From contig NZ_FOUA01000001.1 in the NCBI RefSeq assembly GCF_900114735.1, positions 62,001 through 126,000 of the forward strand: a stretch of 64,000 bases of DNA. Reading direction: 5' to 3'. A program made the position numbers and the translations under genes. This DNA is from Halopseudomonas bauzanensis (GTDB lineage Bacteria > Pseudomonadota > Gammaproteobacteria > Pseudomonadales > Pseudomonadaceae). Shown piece after piece: positions 8,472 to 19,485 of the stretch (its first letter is position 1; every line of letters begins with the position of its first letter). A model generated the notes under the pieces. It saw nothing but the letters and a program-made list of their open reading frames with translations. It was not told where the DNA came from and made no database searches.

Positions 8472-9110
8472 TCAGGCGGGATCGCCATCGCGCCGCCGCT
8501 TGGAACGGTTGCCCATGCGTACGCCAATATCCATCAGAAACTGCATGTAACCTTCCTTGTCTTCGATCACTTCGCGCCAGAACGGCGAGTGATACATGGA
8601 CATGGCGCCGTGCACCAAAGCCCAGGCCGCGCAATAGTGAAAGTACGCCGGTACATCCTCCAGCTTGCCTTCGTCGATACGCTCCTGAATCACCCCGGTC
8701 AGATGATTGAAATTGGAGGCGCGGATGCGATGCAGCTCCTCCACCAGTTCCGGCATCTGATTGGCCTTGAGAACTTTCTCCTCCAGCCGATCGAACAACC
8801 GATAGCGCTCCGGATCACTCATGCGAAAGGCGAAGTATTCCCGGGAGAGCGCCTCTCGATCCGTTTCGATGGATTCCGAATGCAGCAGCTCGGCCAGATC
8901 GCGCTCGTAGTCCAGCATCAGGCGCAGATAGATCTCGGCTTTTGACTTGAAGTGCTTGTAGATGGTGCCCTTGCCGATTCCGACATCATCGGCAATCATT
9001 TCAACCGTGACGCTGTCTTCTCCCTGCTCCAGGAACAAACGCAACGCCGAGGTCAGAATTTCCTGTTCCCGGCGCCGAAACTCCCGGATCTTGCGTGATT
9101 CTTTCTGCAT
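8472..9110 (-). CDS. TetR-family transcriptional regulator
   Basis: A 212-residue TetR repressor-type protein. The N-terminal helix-turn-helix is clear (TVEMIADDVGIGKGTIYKHF), and the C-terminal part should bind a ligand. The Met at 9110 is preferred over 9146 because an AGGT stands about nine bases before it. From memory it closely resembles P. aeruginosa PA2957, which sits next to tatD; here the two are separated by accessory genes. The palindrome at 9173-9199 lies in its promoter region and is the natural candidate operator. Confidence 0.87.
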   Translation of the reverse strand: MQKESRKIREFRRREQEILTSALRLFLEQGEDSVTVEMIADDVGIGKGTIYKHFKSKAEIYLRLMLDYERDLAELLHSESIETDREALSREYFAFRMSDPERYRLFDRLEEKVLKANQMPELVEELHRIRASNFNHLTGVIQERIDEGKLEDVPAYFHYCAAWALVHGAMSMYHSPFWREVIEDKEGYMQFLMDIGVRMGNRSKRRRDGDPA

Positions 9111-9172
9111 ATGCTTACCTGCATGGGCGTGACGATGAAAATGCATTATGCCAATTTCATGACCAATTGCAC

Positions 9173-9199
9173 ACTTTTGGTATTAATATGACCAAAAGT
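9173..9199. promoter_or_regulatory. Perfect 9-9-9 palindrome, probable TetR operator
   Basis: ACTTTTGGT (9173-9181) and ACCAAAAGT (9191-9199) are perfect inverted arms around a nine-base AT-rich spacer. The element lies 63 bases before the TetR start and 86 bases before the PLP-enzyme start, in the divergent promoter region. A related half-site (TGACCAATTG) lies nearby at about 9160-9169. Autoregulation and control of the divergent gene are inferred. Confidence 0.65.
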
Positions 9200-9284
9200 T
9201 CATGCCTTTACAGTGACCATGTTCCGTTTGGCTCCAGGCACGCTATCATCGGCAACAGAAATGCAATCCGCACAGGACCCGACC

Positions 9285-10436
9285 ATGCTCCATAAACTGC
9301 AATGGGATGATGAGTTCCCCCAAGACCCCACCATTTGCTATTTGAATCACGCAGCTGTTGCCCCCTGGCCCAAACGCGCCGCTGATGCAGTGACGGCCTT
9401 CGCCCGGGAGAACATTACACGGGGAGCGGAGGATTATCCTCGTTGGATTCAACTGGAGCATCGCCTGCGGGGGCAATTCCAGACCCTGCTCAACGCGCCG
9501 AGCAAAGGCGATATCGCCCTGGTGAAGAACACCTCCGAGGCGTTATCCCTGGTGGCCATGGGGCTGGACTGGACGGCCGGCGACGAGGTCCTCGTCAGCG
9601 ATCAGGAGTTTCCTTCAAACCGCATTCCCTGGCAGGCGCTGGAGAGTCGTGGCGTTATTCTGCGTCAGGTGAGCCTCGATGGAGATGATCCGGAAGCGGC
9701 ATTGATTGCGGCAATGGGGCCGGCGACTCGTCTGCTGAGCATCAGCTCCGTGCAATATGCCAGTGGCCTGCGCATGGACCTGACGCGCCTGGGGCGCGCC
9801 TGTCGCGAGCGCAACATCCTGTTTTGCGTCGATGCCATTCAATCGTTAGGCGCCCTGCCGTTGGACGTGCAGGCAATCGATTGCGACTTCGCCATGGCTG
9901 ATGGGCACAAATGGCTGCTGGGGCCTGAAGGACTGGGCGTATTCTATTGCCGACGCGCTGCGCGCGACCGGCTGAAGCTGCTGCAATTCGGCTGGCACAT
10001 GGTCGAGGCCATGGGCGACTATGACCGCGAAGACTGGATGCCAGCGAGCACCGCCCGACGTTTCGAGCCCGGCAGTCCCAATACCCTCGCCCAACATGCT
10101 CTATCGGCGAGCCTGGAGCTATTGCTGGAGGTCGGCGAACAGCGCATTCAGGAAGCGTTGCAGCAGCGCACGGCGTACTTGCTGCAATCACTTGGTCGCC
10201 TGCCGGGGGTGCGTATTCTCAGCCCTGCGGCACCTGAACGACGCGCGGGCATCGTCACCTTTCGCATCGAGGGTTGGGATACCAGCCAGCTGTTTGCCCA
10301 GTTGAAGGAAGCCGGAGTGATTTGCGCCGCTCGCGGTGGCGGTATTCGCTGGTCACCGCATTTCTATACGCGGCAGGACGTGCTGGATCGAGCGTTGGTT
10401 ATCCTCAAAGGCATCCTCGCCCAGCGGCAAGACTGA
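9285..10436 (+). CDS. Aminotransferase class V-fold PLP-dependent enzyme
   Basis: A 383-residue PLP enzyme of the class V aminotransferase/cysteine desulfurase fold. The PLP lysine is Lys209 in the ADGHKWLLGPEG motif, preceded by the cofactor-binding VDAIQSLGALPLD stretch. The N-terminal YLNHAAVAPWP resembles epimerase-like and desulfurase-like members rather than IscS, and no catalytic-cysteine loop of the IscS type is evident. Of the three Met codons in frame (9213, 9261, 9285) only 9285 has a plausible ribosome site (AGGAC). It is divergent from the TetR gene and may be its target. Substrate unknown. Confidence 0.82.
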   Translation: MLHKLQWDDEFPQDPTICYLNHAAVAPWPKRAADAVTAFARENITRGAEDYPRWIQLEHRLRGQFQTLLNAPSKGDIALVKNTSEALSLVAMGLDWTAGDEVLVSDQEFPSNRIPWQALESRGVILRQVSLDGDDPEAALIAAMGPATRLLSISSVQYASGLRMDLTRLGRACRERNILFCVDAIQSLGALPLDVQAIDCDFAMADGHKWLLGPEGLGVFYCRRAARDRLKLLQFGWHMVEAMGDYDREDWMPASTARRFEPGSPNTLAQHALSASLELLLEVGEQRIQEALQQRTAYLLQSLGRLPGVRILSPAAPERRAGIVTFRIEGWDTSQLFAQLKEAGVICAARGGGIRWSPHFYTRQDVLDRALVILKGILAQRQD

Positions 10437-10499
10437 ACCAGTCACGATAAGCTCCTGCACCTTATTCCGAATAGGTTTAATGAAAGGGCCTATCTGACT

Positions 10500-10647
10500 G
10501 GAAATGCCGCAAAAGTCGGCAATACTTCTCATATCAGATGCAGCACCTCCCCCAAGTGCCGCATCTGGCAGAGCCGGCCCCGTCCGGCTTTGTATCACTC
10601 CTAATGGTCTTGACCCGAATTTCTCCCCCGGAATTCGGGTTTTTTTT
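10500..10647 (+). ncRNA. rgsA: RgsA-like small regulatory RNA (candidate)
   Basis: The 354-base gap 10437-10790 holds four consecutive stem-loops and no gene. They are TGCCG/CGGCA (10505-10521); CAGATGC with an inner GCAC stem presenting a CTCCCCCAA loop (10535-10567); AGCCGG/CCGGCT (10572-10589); and a terminator hairpin (10614-10639) with a TCTCCCCC loop and eight T residues. Two C-rich loops suit pairing with Shine-Dalgarno sequences. In P. aeruginosa the RpoS-dependent RgsA gene (PA2958.1) lies just upstream of tatD, the same neighbourhood. The 5' end is estimated from a TATCTG -10-like element at 10491-10496. Identity as RgsA rests on position and fold, not on alignment. Confidence 0.6.
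10614..10647 (+). terminator. Intrinsic terminator of the small RNA
   Basis: CCCGAATT (10614-10621) pairs with AATTCGGG (10632-10639), followed directly by eight T residues. This is the strongest plus-strand intrinsic terminator in the window, and it lies about 140 bases before the pirin start, so it closes a separate transcript. Confidence 0.9.
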
Positions 10648-10790
10648 AACTATTCAACAGAGAATACATCAACTTGTTCGATATTTATGCTGGGTATTTT
10701 GCGCTTTTAACCCAGATTACTTTGATAGATCATCGCTGCATCTGATCGAAGCAGCCAGAGCTCCGATCACCATAGAACAGGAGACAGACA

Positions 10791-11489
10791 ATGATCGAAC
10801 TGCGTCCTTACCAAGAATTGGGTGGTGCCCACCACGGTTGGCTGAATGCCCGGCACCATTTTTCCTTTGCTGAATACCATGATCCCAAACGCATGCACTG
10901 GGGACATCTGCGCGTATGGAACGATGACATCATCGCTCCGCATTCGGGGTTCCCAACCCATCCGCACCGCGACATGGAGATCATCACCTATGTCCGCGAG
11001 GGAGCGATCACCCACCAGGACAGTCTGGGCAACAAGGGCCGGACCCTCGCGGGCGATGTACAGGTAATGAGTGCCGGCACTGGCATCGCCCATAGCGAGT
11101 TCAACCTGGAGGACCAGGAAACGCGGCTGTTCCAGATATGGATCTTGCCCGACGAGAAAGGGTTGGCCCCCTCCTGGGGTACCAGACCTTTCCCCAAGGG
11201 TGAACGCAGCGGAACCTTTGTTACCCTGGCCAGTGGGCTGGCGGAGGATGGCGATGCCCTGCCCATCCGGGCAAATGCCCGCTTGGTCGCCGCCACCCTG
11301 AAACCGGGGCAGACTGCGGACTATGCTATTGCCACGGGGCGCAAGGTCTATCTGGTACCGGCCAGCGGCCGGGTCGAGATCAACGGTGTTACCGCCAATG
11401 CCGGTGACGGCGTCGCGGTGCAGGGCGAGACGTTGCTGCGGATTACCGCTGAAGAAGAGAGTGAGGTCGTGCTGGTGGATGTTGCCTGA
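10791..11489 (+). CDS. Pirin family protein (YhaK-type cupin)
   Basis: A 232-residue bicupin protein. The N-terminal cupin has the pirin metal-site motif [12 protein letters not shown], and the second conserved segment is [12 protein letters not shown]. Pirins bind Fe or another metal; some have quercetin 2,3-dioxygenase activity and others act as redox-sensitive co-regulators, so the role here is open. A GGAG stands about eight bases before the ATG. wrbA follows after 88 bases in the same direction, suggesting an oxidative-stress pair. Confidence 0.9.
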   Translation: MIELRPYQELGGAHHGWLNARHHFSFAEYHDPKRMHWGHLRVWNDDIIAPHSGFPTHPHRDMEIITYVREGAITHQDSLGNKGRTLAGDVQVMSAGTGIAHSEFNLEDQETRLFQIWILPDEKGLAPSWGTRPFPKGERSGTFVTLASGLAEDGDALPIRANARLVAATLKPGQTADYAIATGRKVYLVPASGRVEINGVTANAGDGVAVQGETLLRITAEEESEVVLVDVA

Positions 11490-11577
11490 TCAGGGCCGCA
11501 TCCAGCTGAACGATGCGCCAGAGGCGCAACTCCAATGGGTTGAATCACTGAGTACCATAACGACAGAGGAAGCAATA

Positions 11578-12177
11578 ATGACCAAGCTACTGGTGCTATA
11601 CCATTCCATGTACGGCCATATCGAAACCATGGCCAATGCCGTCGCCGAGGGCGCACGTCAGGTTCCCGGTGTCGAAGTCGACATCAAGCGTGTGCCGGAA
11701 ACCATGCCCGCCGAGGCCTTTGCCGCAGCGGGCGGCAAGACCGATCAGCAGGCCCCCCAAGCCCGCCCGGCGGAACTGGCCGACTACGATGCCATCATCT
11801 TTGGCACACCGACCCGTTTCGGCAACATGTCCGGGCAGATGCGCAACTTCCTCGACCAGACCGGCGGCCTCTGGGCCAAGGGTGCGTTGGCGGGCAAGGT
11901 GGCCAGCGTGTTCACCTCCACCGGCACTGGCGGCGGCCAGGAGATGACCATCACCTCCACCTGGACCACCCTGGCGCACCACGGCATGGTGATAGTGCCT
12001 GTCGGCTATACCACCCCCGCACTGTTCGATATATCCCAGGTGGGCGGCGGCACTCCCTATGGCGCCTCGACCATTGCCGGTGGCGATGGCTCACGCCAGC
12101 CGGATGAACGGGAACTGGGCATTGCACGTCATCAGGGCCAGCATGTAGCGCAGATTGCCAGCAAGCTGACCCGTTGA
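11578..12177 (+). CDS. wrbA: WrbA, NAD(P)H:quinone oxidoreductase
   Basis: A 199-residue flavodoxin-like protein of the WrbA type IV quinone reductase family, which binds FMN and reduces quinones by two electrons to avoid semiquinone radicals. Visible marks are the N-terminal phosphate loop ([12 protein letters not shown]), [19 protein letters not shown] and the C-terminal GGTPYGAST. The ATG at 11578 has an AGAGGAA eight bases upstream; the longer in-frame extension upstream would overlap pirin and is rejected. Its stop lies one base from the convergent tatD stop. Confidence 0.95.
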   Translation: MTKLLVLYHSMYGHIETMANAVAEGARQVPGVEVDIKRVPETMPAEAFAAAGGKTDQQAPQARPAELADYDAIIFGTPTRFGNMSGQMRNFLDQTGGLWAKGALAGKVASVFTSTGTGGGQEMTITSTWTTLAHHGMVIVPVGYTTPALFDISQVGGGTPYGASTIAGGDGSRQPDERELGIARHQGQHVAQIASKLTR

Positions 12178-12178
12178 T

Positions 12179-12958
12179 TCAGACAGCCGTCAGGGGGAAC
12201 AACCGGTGAAAGTTGGCCGTGGTGTTCTCCCAGAGGCGCTCCAGCTGCTCGCCGCGCAACTCGGCAAGAAAGGCAGCCACCTCGCAGACGAATTGCGGCT
12301 CGTTCGGCTTGCCGCGGTGCGGCACTGGTGCCAGGTAGGGTGAATCCGTTTCGACCAGCAACCGATCGGCGGGAATCCGCCGCGCCACGTCCCGCAGCGC
12401 ATCGGCATTGCGAAAGGTGACGATGCCAGATAGGGAAATGTAGTAGCCGAGATCCAGCGCCGCCCGCGCCATGTCCCAGTCCTCAGTGAAGCAGTGCAGT
12501 ACTCCGGCATTGGGCAGGTCTGCCTCGCGGAGCATGGTCAGGGTATCCTCCCGCGCTTCGCGGGTGTGGATGATCACTGGCTTGCCAGTGGTGGCGGCAG
12601 CCTGCAGGTGATAGCGGAAGGAGTCCTGCTGCGCCTGGGCCATGTCCGGCTCGTAGTGATAATCCAGGCCAGTCTCACCGATGGCGGCTACTCGCGGATG
12701 CTCCAGCGCCTCCAGTAACCAGGCAAGATCGGTTGGATCGTTACGCGTCAGGTCCAGGGGATGTATCCCTACGCTGCACCAGACGTCGTCGTACTGCTCG
12801 GCCAACTGCTTGACCACCGGCGCGTTGGCGGCGTCCACGCCGATACAGAGAAACTTGCCGACACCACGCTCGCGCGCAGCATTCAGAGCGTTGTCGAGAG
12901 AGCCGTCATGGGCAGTGAGGTCGAGGCGGTCGAGATGGCAGTGGGAATCTATCAGCAT
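12179..12958 (-). CDS. tatD: TatD family metal-dependent hydrolase
   Basis: A TIM-barrel hydrolase of the TatD DNase family. The metal ligands are visible in order: DSHCHLDRLDL at the N-terminus, GETGLDYH, VIHTREA, HCFTE and ETDSPYLAP. Homologues have 3'-5' exonuclease activity on DNA; this copy in the holB-pilZ cluster is of the YcfH type. I choose the Met at 12958; a GTG two codons upstream (12964) overlaps the pilZ stop and is also possible. Last gene of the long minus-strand cluster. Confidence 0.9.
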   Translation of the reverse strand: MLIDSHCHLDRLDLTAHDGSLDNALNAARERGVGKFLCIGVDAANAPVVKQLAEQYDDVWCSVGIHPLDLTRNDPTDLAWLLEALEHPRVAAIGETGLDYHYEPDMAQAQQDSFRYHLQAAATTGKPVIIHTREAREDTLTMLREADLPNAGVLHCFTEDWDMARAALDLGYYISLSGIVTFRNADALRDVARRIPADRLLVETDSPYLAPVPHRGKPNEPQFVCEVAAFLAELRGEQLERLWENTTANFHRLFPLTAV

Positions 12959-12960
12959 GG

Positions 12961-13317
12961 TCACATGGTATGGGTCGGGCGGTCGGATTTGAGCGCGCCG
13001 GCCAGGTAGGTTTCGATTTTGCTGCGGGCGGTATTGTCCTGATCACTGAACTGGACTCCGATACCGGCTGCACGGTTGCCCTGGGCGCCTCGCGGGGTAA
13101 TCCAGATGACCTTGCCTGCCACCGGGATCTTCTCCGGTTCTTCCATCAGGTTCAGCAGCATGAAGACCTCATCGCCCAGGCGATAGGTCTTGTTGGTGGG
13201 AATGAACATCCCGCCGTGTTTTACAAAAGGCATGTAAGCCGCATACAGCACTGACTTGTCCTTGATCGTCAGTGAAAGAATGCCGTTGCGGGGTCCTGGC
13301 GCAGTCGCAATGCTCAT
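12961..13317 (-). CDS. pilZ: PilZ, type IV pilus assembly protein
   Basis: A 118-residue protein almost identical in pattern to P. aeruginosa PilZ (RNGILSLTIKDKSVLYAAYM, FIPTNK, ALKSDRPTHTM). PilZ is needed for type IV pilus biogenesis. This founding member lacks the RxxxR and D/NxSxxG residues for cyclic-di-GMP binding, and those residues are not seen here either. The start at 13317 has AAGGA seven bases upstream, whereas the longer frame to 13344 has no match in the family. It lies between holB and tatD, the conserved order in Pseudomonas. Confidence 0.95.
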   Translation of the reverse strand: MSIATAPGPRNGILSLTIKDKSVLYAAYMPFVKHGGMFIPTNKTYRLGDEVFMLLNLMEEPEKIPVAGKVIWITPRGAQGNRAAGIGVQFSDQDNTARSKIETYLAGALKSDRPTHTM

Positions 13318-13360
13318 ATCGTTGTCCTTGTTGATACTCGGCATGGGTCTGCCATCTAGA

Positions 13361-16056
<2,696 letters not shown>

Positions 16057-16060
<4 letters not shown>

Positions 16061-16902
16061 ATTAGGACCTGCTTAGCCAGGGTCTGGATGTCGCGGGTAT
16101 GGACGCCGACGGGCCATTGCCAGTCTGCCAGCGCCACCACCGGCCAGACACCGAATACGCTGTTGCAACAGAACACCTCGGTGCTGCGCAACAGTTCGTC
16201 AAAAGATATCGAACGCTCCTCTACGGCGTCACCTTGCGCCGCCAACTGCTCGATCAGGAAGCCGCGCATCACGCCCCGCACGCCGCATCGATCGAGCGCA
16301 GGCGTCACCCATCGATCATCCAGCCGCATGAACAGGTTGCTCATAGTGCCTTCGATGGGGTCGCCAGCGAGATTACACACCAGCCCTTCGGCGTGGACTG
16401 AATCCTGCCATTCACTGCGCGCCAGGACCTGCTCCAGCCGATTGAGGTGCTTGAGACCCGCCAGCATGGGTTGATCGCCCAGCCGGGTGGCGCAGGGATA
16501 CAGGCGAATGCCCTGCTCGGCATGTTGTGCGGGATAGCTCGGCAGTGGAGAGGATTGGAGAATGCGCGTCACCTGAGGTTGCTGCGGCATGGCGTAGCCA
16601 CGCAGGGACTCACCGCGGGTGATGATCAGTTTGAAGAGCCCGTCACCGAGCAGCAGCGCCTGCTGCTCGACTTCGCTGCGGATCACCGCTAGATCCACAG
16701 GCAGGCGCAGGGCCTGCACCCCCAATGCCAGCCGCTGGAAATGCCACTCTGCCAGCGTCGGCTTGCCGCCGCGAACCAGAATGGTCTCGAACAGTCCGTC
16801 ACCGTAGGCCAGGCCGCGATCGCGGGCCGAAACAGCACTGGTCGGCACACCATTGACCAGGCATTCGGCGACGCGGGTTGCGGCCATCCCGGTGATGTCC
16901 AT
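16057..16902 (-). CDS. pabC: Aminodeoxychorismate lyase
   Basis: PLP-dependent lyase that converts 4-amino-4-deoxychorismate to 4-aminobenzoate and pyruvate for folate synthesis. 281 residues, fold type IV: ARDRGLAYGDGLFET near the N-terminus, the PLP-lysine segment GLKHLNRLEQVLA, and the C-terminal CNSVFGVWPV. The ATG shares one base with the fabF stop (TGATG), showing coupling. A second Met five codons later (16887) is possible. Confidence 0.93.
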
Positions 16903-18140
16903 CAGAGGCGGCGGAACACCAGGCTGCCGTTGGTGCCACCAAAGCCGAAGGAGTTGGATATCACCACGTCCAGCTGGCGAGCCTGGGCTTCATGGGCGAC
17001 GTAATCGAGGTTGCAGCCCTCACCCGGGTTGTCCAGATTGATGGTCGGCGGTGCCACCTGGTCACGCAGGGCGAGCACACTGAAAATCGCCTCGACTGCG
17101 CCGGCGGCGCCCAACAAATGACCGGTCATGGACTTGGTCGAGCTCATGGCCAGCTTACAGGCGTGGTCACCGAACACGGTTGCCACCGCGCGGGTTTCAG
17201 CCAGGTCACCGGCCAGGGTCGAGGTGCCGTGGGCGTTGATGTAGCCAACCTGTTCTGGCGCCACATCGGCATCGCGCAGGGCATTGCCCATGCACATGGC
17301 TGCACCGCGGCCATCTTCCGGCGGCGCGGTCATGTGGAAACCGTCGCCGCTCATACCGAAACCGATCAACTCGGCATGGATATGCGCACCGCGGGCCTTG
17401 GCATGCTCATACTCTTCCAGCACCATGGCGCCGGAACCGTCGGACAGCACGAAGCCATCACGTTCGGCATCCCACGGACGGCTGGCGCGGGTCGGGTCTT
17501 CGTTGCGGGTCGACAGCGCGCGGGCAGCGCTGAAGCCACCGAGGCCCAGGCCGCTGGTAGCCATTTCGGAACCACCAGCGATCATCACGTCCGCTTCGCC
17601 ATAGGCGATGTTGCGCGCGGCCATGCCGATGCTGTGGGTACCCGTGGTGCAGGCGGTCGTCAGCGCATAGTTCGGCCCACGCAGTCCATACTGGATGGAC
17701 AGATAACCGGCCACCATGTTGACAATCGAGCCAGGCACGAAGAACGGCGAGATACGACGCGGGCCGCTGTTGAGCAGCAACTCGTGATTGCGCTCGATAT
17801 TGGTCAGACCGCCGATACCAGAGCCCATGGACACGCCGATGCGGTCGCGGTTGTCATCGGTAATATCCAGCCCCGCATCATTCATCGCCTGGATGCACGC
17901 AGCAATGCCGTACTGGATGAACAGATCCAGCTTGCGTGCCTCCTTGGCCGACATGTAAGGCTCGATATCGAAATCGCGAATGGAGCCACCAAAACGGGTA
18001 CTGAAGGCACTGACGTCCATATGCTCGATCGGCGCGATACCGCTCTTGCCTGCCAAAGCCGCCTGCCAGCTGCTTTCAACCGTATTCCCCAGCGGGCTCA
18101 ACATGCCCAGGCCGGTTACCACGACGCGTCTACGCGACAA
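16902..18140 (-). CDS. fabF: 3-oxoacyl-ACP synthase II
   Basis: Condenses malonyl-ACP with acyl-ACP in fatty-acid elongation. 412 residues with the Cys-His-His triad: Cys164 in TTACTTG, His304 in NAHGTST and His341 in [11 protein letters not shown]. The start codon is a TTG with AAGGAG six bases upstream; no ATG is available near by. A strong terminator lies upstream between it and acpP, so fabF probably depends on read-through or on its own promoter in the 18141-18272 gap. Confidence 0.96.
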   Translation of the reverse strand: MSRRRVVVTGLGMLSPLGNTVESSWQAALAGKSGIAPIEHMDVSAFSTRFGGSIRDFDIEPYMSAKEARKLDLFIQYGIAACIQAMNDAGLDITDDNRDRIGVSMGSGIGGLTNIERNHELLLNSGPRRISPFFVPGSIVNMVAGYLSIQYGLRGPNYALTTACTTGTHSIGMAARNIAYGEADVMIAGGSEMATSGLGLGGFSAARALSTRNEDPTRASRPWDAERDGFVLSDGSGAMVLEEYEHAKARGAHIHAELIGFGMSGDGFHMTAPPEDGRGAAMCMGNALRDADVAPEQVGYINAHGTSTLAGDLAETRAVATVFGDHACKLAMSSTKSMTGHLLGAAGAVEAIFSVLALRDQVAPPTINLDNPGEGCNLDYVAHEAQARQLDVVISNSFGFGGTNGSLVFRRL

Positions 18141-18272
18141 GGGAGACTCCTTAATTCAACTCGTTCGACAGCGGGCTATTGTCCGCATAAAGGGGCGGCG
18201 CGGCAACTGAATGATTATCGGCCGTCCGTCACCAGTTATTTCAGGGGAACTACTGTAAAGCGAACACGAACA

Positions 18273-18310
18273 AAAAGGCCGCAGCTCTGATATCAGGACT
18301 GCGGCCTTTT
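18273..18310. terminator. Strong terminator between acpP and fabF
   Basis: A perfect 12-base-pair stem (AAAAGGCCGCAG and its complement) with a 14-base loop, ending on the minus strand in a run of T residues. It lies 23 bases past the acpP stop. It should release most acpP transcripts, which fits the very high demand for acyl carrier protein. Confidence 0.9.
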
Positions 18311-18333
18311 CGACCTGCAAGCAGACTGCGTGA

Positions 18334-18570
18334 TTACTTCTGGTGCGAGTTCACGTAGTTGATTGCTTCCTGCACGGTGGTGATCTTCTCGGCTTCTTCA
18401 TCCGGAATTTCGGTCTCGAATTCTTCTTCGAGAGCCATCACCAGCTCAACGGTGTCAAGGGAGTCAGCGCCAAGATCTTCAACAAAGGAAGCACTGTTGG
18501 TTACTTCTTCTTCTTTGACGCCGAGCTGCTCGGCAACGATTTTCTTGACGCGCTCTTCGATGGTACTCAT
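18334..18570 (-). CDS. acpP: Acyl carrier protein
   Basis: Carries growing acyl chains on a 4'-phosphopantetheine arm. 78 residues, acidic, with the attachment site Ser37 in [14 protein letters not shown] precedes the ATG. It has a recognisable promoter upstream (18623-18650) and its own terminator downstream, so it can be made as a short abundant mRNA. In P. aeruginosa acpP is a reported target of the small RNA RgsA, a candidate for which lies at 10.5 kb. Confidence 0.98.
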   Translation of the reverse strand: MSTIEERVKKIVAEQLGVKEEEVTNSASFVEDLGADSLDTVELVMALEEEFETEIPDEEAEKITTVQEAINYVNSHQK

Positions 18571-18622
18571 ACCTTGTTCTCACTCCTGATTTTGCAGTTC
18601 CGATAAGCCGGACTGCGGGTAG

Positions 18623-18650
18623 TTTATAGAAAGAATTCCCGAGATTTCAA
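18623..18650 (-). promoter_or_regulatory. Sigma-70-type promoter of acpP
   Basis: On the minus strand a -35 TTGAAA (18650-18645) and a -10 TATAAA (18628-18623) are separated by 16 bases. The predicted start gives a leader of about 45 bases before the acpP ATG. Confidence 0.7.
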
Positions 18651-18678
18651 GCTGGAAATGCTTCTGTGTCAAAATGGC

Positions 18679-18696
18679 CCGGCCCAGAGAGGCCGG
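18679..18696 (-). terminator. Hairpin after fabG
   Basis: CCGGCC and GGCCGG form a perfect stem with a six-base loop, about 45 bases past the fabG stop. On the minus strand TTTT follows after a few bases. It may attenuate read-through from fabG into acpP. Confidence 0.45.
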
Positions 18697-18740
18697 ATTC
18701 CCACTAGTCAAAGCCCCGACTGCCCAAAAGCAGCCGAAGA

Positions 18741-19484
18741 TCAACCCATGAACATACCGCCATTTACCGGGATAGTTGCCCCGGTAATGTATCCAGCCGG
18801 CTCACCGGCAAGAAATGCTACCACTGCAGCAATTTCCTCGGCTTGGCCGAGGCGCCCCAGTGGAATCTGTTCGAGCATGACCGACCGCTGATTGTCATTC
18901 AGCGCCCGGGTCATGTCCGTATCAATGAATCCAGGTGCCACCGCATTCACGGTGATTCCGCGTGAACCGACCTCACGGGCCAGCGCACGGGCAAAGCCCT
19001 CCATGCCGGCCTTGGCCGCAGCATAGTTGGATTGACCGCCGTTGCCCATACCGGCAACCACCGAACTGATGCAGATGATACGGCCCCAACGCGCTTTGGT
19101 CATGCCCCGTAATACCGCCTTGGACAAACGGTAAACCGAGCCCAGGTTGGTACTGATGACATCATCCCACTCATCATCTTTCATGCGCATGAGCAGATTA
19201 TCGGCGGTGATGCCGGCATTATTGACCAGGATCGCCGGCGCTGCGTAATCAGCGGCAATGCGCTCAAGCACCTCGGCAACCGAGGCCGGGTCGCGCACAT
19301 CCAGCTTCATGCCGGTACCCTGAAAGCCTGCGGCGGCCAGTTTCTCGGCGATGGATTGGGCGCCGCTGTCACTGGTGGCGGTCCCCACCACGATGGCACC
19401 CTGGGCGGCCAGCGCATGGGCGATGGCCTGCCCGATACCACGACTGGCACCGGTAACCAGGGCGACTTTTCCTTCCAGACTCAT
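18741..19484 (-). CDS. fabG: 3-oxoacyl-ACP reductase
   Basis: NADPH-dependent short-chain dehydrogenase that reduces 3-oxoacyl-ACP. 247 residues: cofactor motif TGASRGIG (11-18), NNAG (88-91), and the catalytic Ser141, Tyr154 and Lys158 with the usual spacing. The Met at 19484 is chosen because AAGGAG stands six bases upstream; the frame extends further but would overlap fabD. One base separates it from the fabD stop. Confidence 0.96.
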   Translation of the reverse strand: MSLEGKVALVTGASRGIGQAIAHALAAQGAIVVGTATSDSGAQSIAEKLAAAGFQGTGMKLDVRDPASVAEVLERIAADYAAPAILVNNAGITADNLLMRMKDDEWDDVISTNLGSVYRLSKAVLRGMTKARWGRIICISSVVAGMGNGGQSNYAAAKAGMEGFARALAREVGSRGITVNAVAPGFIDTDMTRALNDNQRSVMLEQIPLGRLGQAEEIAAVVAFLAGEPAGYITGATIPVNGGMFMG

Positions 19485-19485
19485 A

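Noticed and set aside
10535-10639. GGA-type Rsm/CsrA-binding RNA on the minus strand of the small RNA locus
   Set aside because: The complement of the C-rich loops gives GGGGGAG, but the T-tract terminator and the gene context place the transcript on the plus strand.
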